DNA of 13,120 nt from Acidobacteriota bacterium (GTDB taxonomy: Bacteria > Actinomycetota > Actinomycetes > Actinomycetales > Micrococcaceae), in NCBI GenBank assembly GCA_019352125.1, contig JABBNV010000036.1:3268-16387 (forward strand). Reading direction: 5' to 3'. A model generated the notes under the pieces. The model was not told the origin of the DNA. It searched no databases and saw nothing but the letters and a program-made list of their open reading frames with translations. Position numbers and translations under genes: made by a program. Of this stretch, positions 11,901 to 13,120 are shown in pieces (positions within the stretch are counted from its first letter, which is position 1; each line of letters starts with the position of its first letter).

Positions 11901-13120
11901 TTAGAAATACGTCCTGACCAGATCGACGACGACGTTCGAGCCCACCTTTTCGACGACGGGTATCACGCGCCATTTGTCGAAGGCCGTGCAGGGGTGGGAC
12001 AGCCCCAACCGCACCACGGACCCCACCGGCGCGAACTCGGCACCCGCGTCAGCTTCCGGCAGGCGCAGGAACGAGTGCTGATCGTTCATGGCGCTGATGG
12101 AGGCACCGGGGATATCCACCGGCGTAGGCAACCCCTCGTCGTAAGGAAAATCTCGCTTTCCGGCGTCTAGCAGCGCCAAGCCGGGCTCCGGGTGGGACAC
12201 CACCCGGGCGTATCCGCGCATCGCGGCCTTGAGTGCCTTGGGTGCGGGCACCCCTGCCTGCACATCCAGCGGGGAAATCCCCTGGTAGAAGCCGTTATCG
12301 TGGGTTATGTAGGCACCCGAGCGCAGCACGTACCGCGTATTGGAAGCCCCGTTCTCCCCGCCGTTTTCAGCCCGCTTCTTGGGCTCGAAGACCTCATTCA
12401 CCACGTCAAAGTAGGCGCTCCCGCCAGCTGTTAAGATCACCTCGTCGCCATCGTATAGATCCGCCAAATCCTCATGCAGCGTCAGCATGTCCTGCAAGTA
12501 CGCACGCACCGCCGTCAAGGACTTCTCGCTCCGGTCGTGACCCAGCGCGCCTTCGTATCCACCCACACCCGCCAGCCGCAGTCCGGATGACTCGGCTACT
12601 CGTTGTGCCACCGCGCGGGCTTCGGCAATGCTGCGAGCACCCGTTCGGCCGCCTGCGGCTCCGAGTTCAACGCACACATTGATCTTCCTGGGAACGGATG
12701 CTCCGGCCAGTGCCTGCTCCATCGCTTCCACCGTGGCTACCGAATCCACCCAGCTCACAAACTGGAAATCCTTATCCGCCAGCTCCTGCGCCACGTACCT
12801 AATACCGTGCGGATCCGTCAGCGAATTGGCCAGCATAAAGTTACTGAATCCCAGAGTCCTGGCCGTACGGATCTGGCCCGGCGTGGCCAGCGTGATCCCG
12901 TAGGCGCCCGCGTCCAGTTGCGCCTGCCATAACGTGGGGGACATGGTGGTCTTCCCGTGCGGCATCAGTGAAAAACCCTTGTCCGAGCACCACTGGGAGA
13001 GCACGTCAATGTTGTGCTGCATCGCCTGGCCGTCCAGTACCAATAGCGGCGTCCAGAACTCGTCCAACGTGGGCTTGGTTGCCAAGAATTCCGCCGCGGT
13101 AAGCCCAGCAGCACGCGGCG
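11901..13120 (-). CDS. D-serine dehydratase / D-threonine aldolase-like PLP enzyme (amino acid deaminase), 5' end outside window
   Basis: A fold-type III PLP enzyme with an alanine-racemase-like N-terminal barrel. The Schiff-base lysine is in LMPHGKTTMSP (K45 counting from TTG 13085). Also present are the RSGAYITHDNGFYQG segment and the C-terminal SHPCTAFDKW. That His and Cys (H364, C366) correspond to the zinc ligands of eukaryotic-type D-serine dehydratase (chicken H347 and C349), which supports deamination of D-serine/D-threonine or aldol cleavage. The frame stays open to the right edge, and the extra residues (PRAAGLTAAEFLA) read like the N-terminus of homologues, so the true start is probably beyond 13120; TTG 13085 is the only start visible nearby. 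It is first of the visible operon genes, 2 nt before the deacylase, and would consume the D-amino acid the deacylase releases. Confidence 0.87.
   Translation of the reverse strand, partial: PRAAGLTAAEFLATKPTLDEFWTPLLVLDGQAMQHNIDVLSQWCSDKGFSLMPHGKTTMSPTLWQAQLDAGAYGITLATPGQIRTARTLGFSNFMLANSLTDPHGIRYVAQELADKDFQFVSWVDSVATVEAMEQALAGASVPRKINVCVELGAAGGRTGARSIAEARAVAQRVAESSGLRLAGVGGYEGALGHDRSEKSLTAVRAYLQDMLTLHEDLADLYDGDEVILTAGGSAYFDVVNEVFEPKKRAENGGENGASNTRYVLRSGAYITHDNGFYQGISPLDVQAGVPAPKALKAAMRGYARVVSHPEPGLALLDAGKRDFPYDEGLPTPVDIPGASISAMNDQHSFLRLPEADAGAEFAPVGSVVRLGLSHPCTAFDKWRVIPVVEKVGSNVVVDLVRTYF

Noticed and set aside
11899..11973. 25-residue N-terminal extension of the D-aminoacylase homologue
   Set aside because: It overlaps the end of the PLP-enzyme gene and is a low-complexity Arg-rich stretch; ATG 11898 starts at the family's natural N-terminus.

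Overview
This 13.1-kb window looks like chromosomal DNA of a high-GC actinobacterium, most likely a member of the Micrococcaceae (Arthrobacter and relatives). The reasons are the GC-rich codon use, the frequent GTG/TTG starts, candidate leaderless promoters, and the gene families: an orphan LysR effector domain paired with a DUF5997 protein, a KmtR-type ArsR sensor, a MmyB-type XRE regulator and a D-amino-acid deacylase operon. This placement is inference; there is no rRNA or other phylogenetic marker. I see no phage, insertion sequence, CRISPR array, tRNA or rRNA.

Left part (1-4034). The window opens in the last 43 codons of a bile acid:sodium symporter (BASS) family protein. A Dps ferritin-like protein follows on the same strand, then a convergent LacI-family regulator. 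Next is a divergent pair: a LysR-type effector-binding domain with no helix-turn-helix (leftward) and a DUF5997 protein (rightward). The DUF5997 protein visibly consists of two tandem repeats of about 50 residues, each resembling a helix-turn-helix. A luciferase-like flavin monooxygenase (LLM) gene converges on it.

Middle part (4180-8183). A DUF1801 (YdhG-like) gene lies 54 bp downstream of a metal-homeostasis operon: a KmtR-like ArsR sensor whose stop overlaps the start (ATGA) of a cation diffusion facilitator with 29 histidines in its first 73 residues. Two direct repeats exactly 20 bp apart sit over the arsR start and form a likely operator. A MmyB-type XRE regulator with a candidate leaderless promoter comes next. 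It is tail-to-tail with a short-chain dehydrogenase (SDR). Downstream of the next operon is a strong 16-bp-arm inverted repeat (8138-8180).

Right part (8190-13120). Four tightly packed leftward genes look like an operon for N-acyl and D-amino acid breakdown. In transcription order they are a D-serine dehydratase/D-threonine aldolase-like PLP enzyme (running off the right edge), an N-acyl-D-amino-acid deacylase 2 nt later, an IclR regulator overlapping it by 4 nt, and an M20 amidohydrolase 47 nt after that. Two adjacent palindromes fill the gap before the M20 gene and are candidate sites for the IclR protein.

The most unusual items are the HTH-less LysR/DUF5997 pair, which may be a regulator split into a ligand-binding and a DNA-binding polypeptide; the self-contained KmtR-CDF operon; and the large inverted repeat at 8138-8180. 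All gene gaps are shorter than 300 bp.
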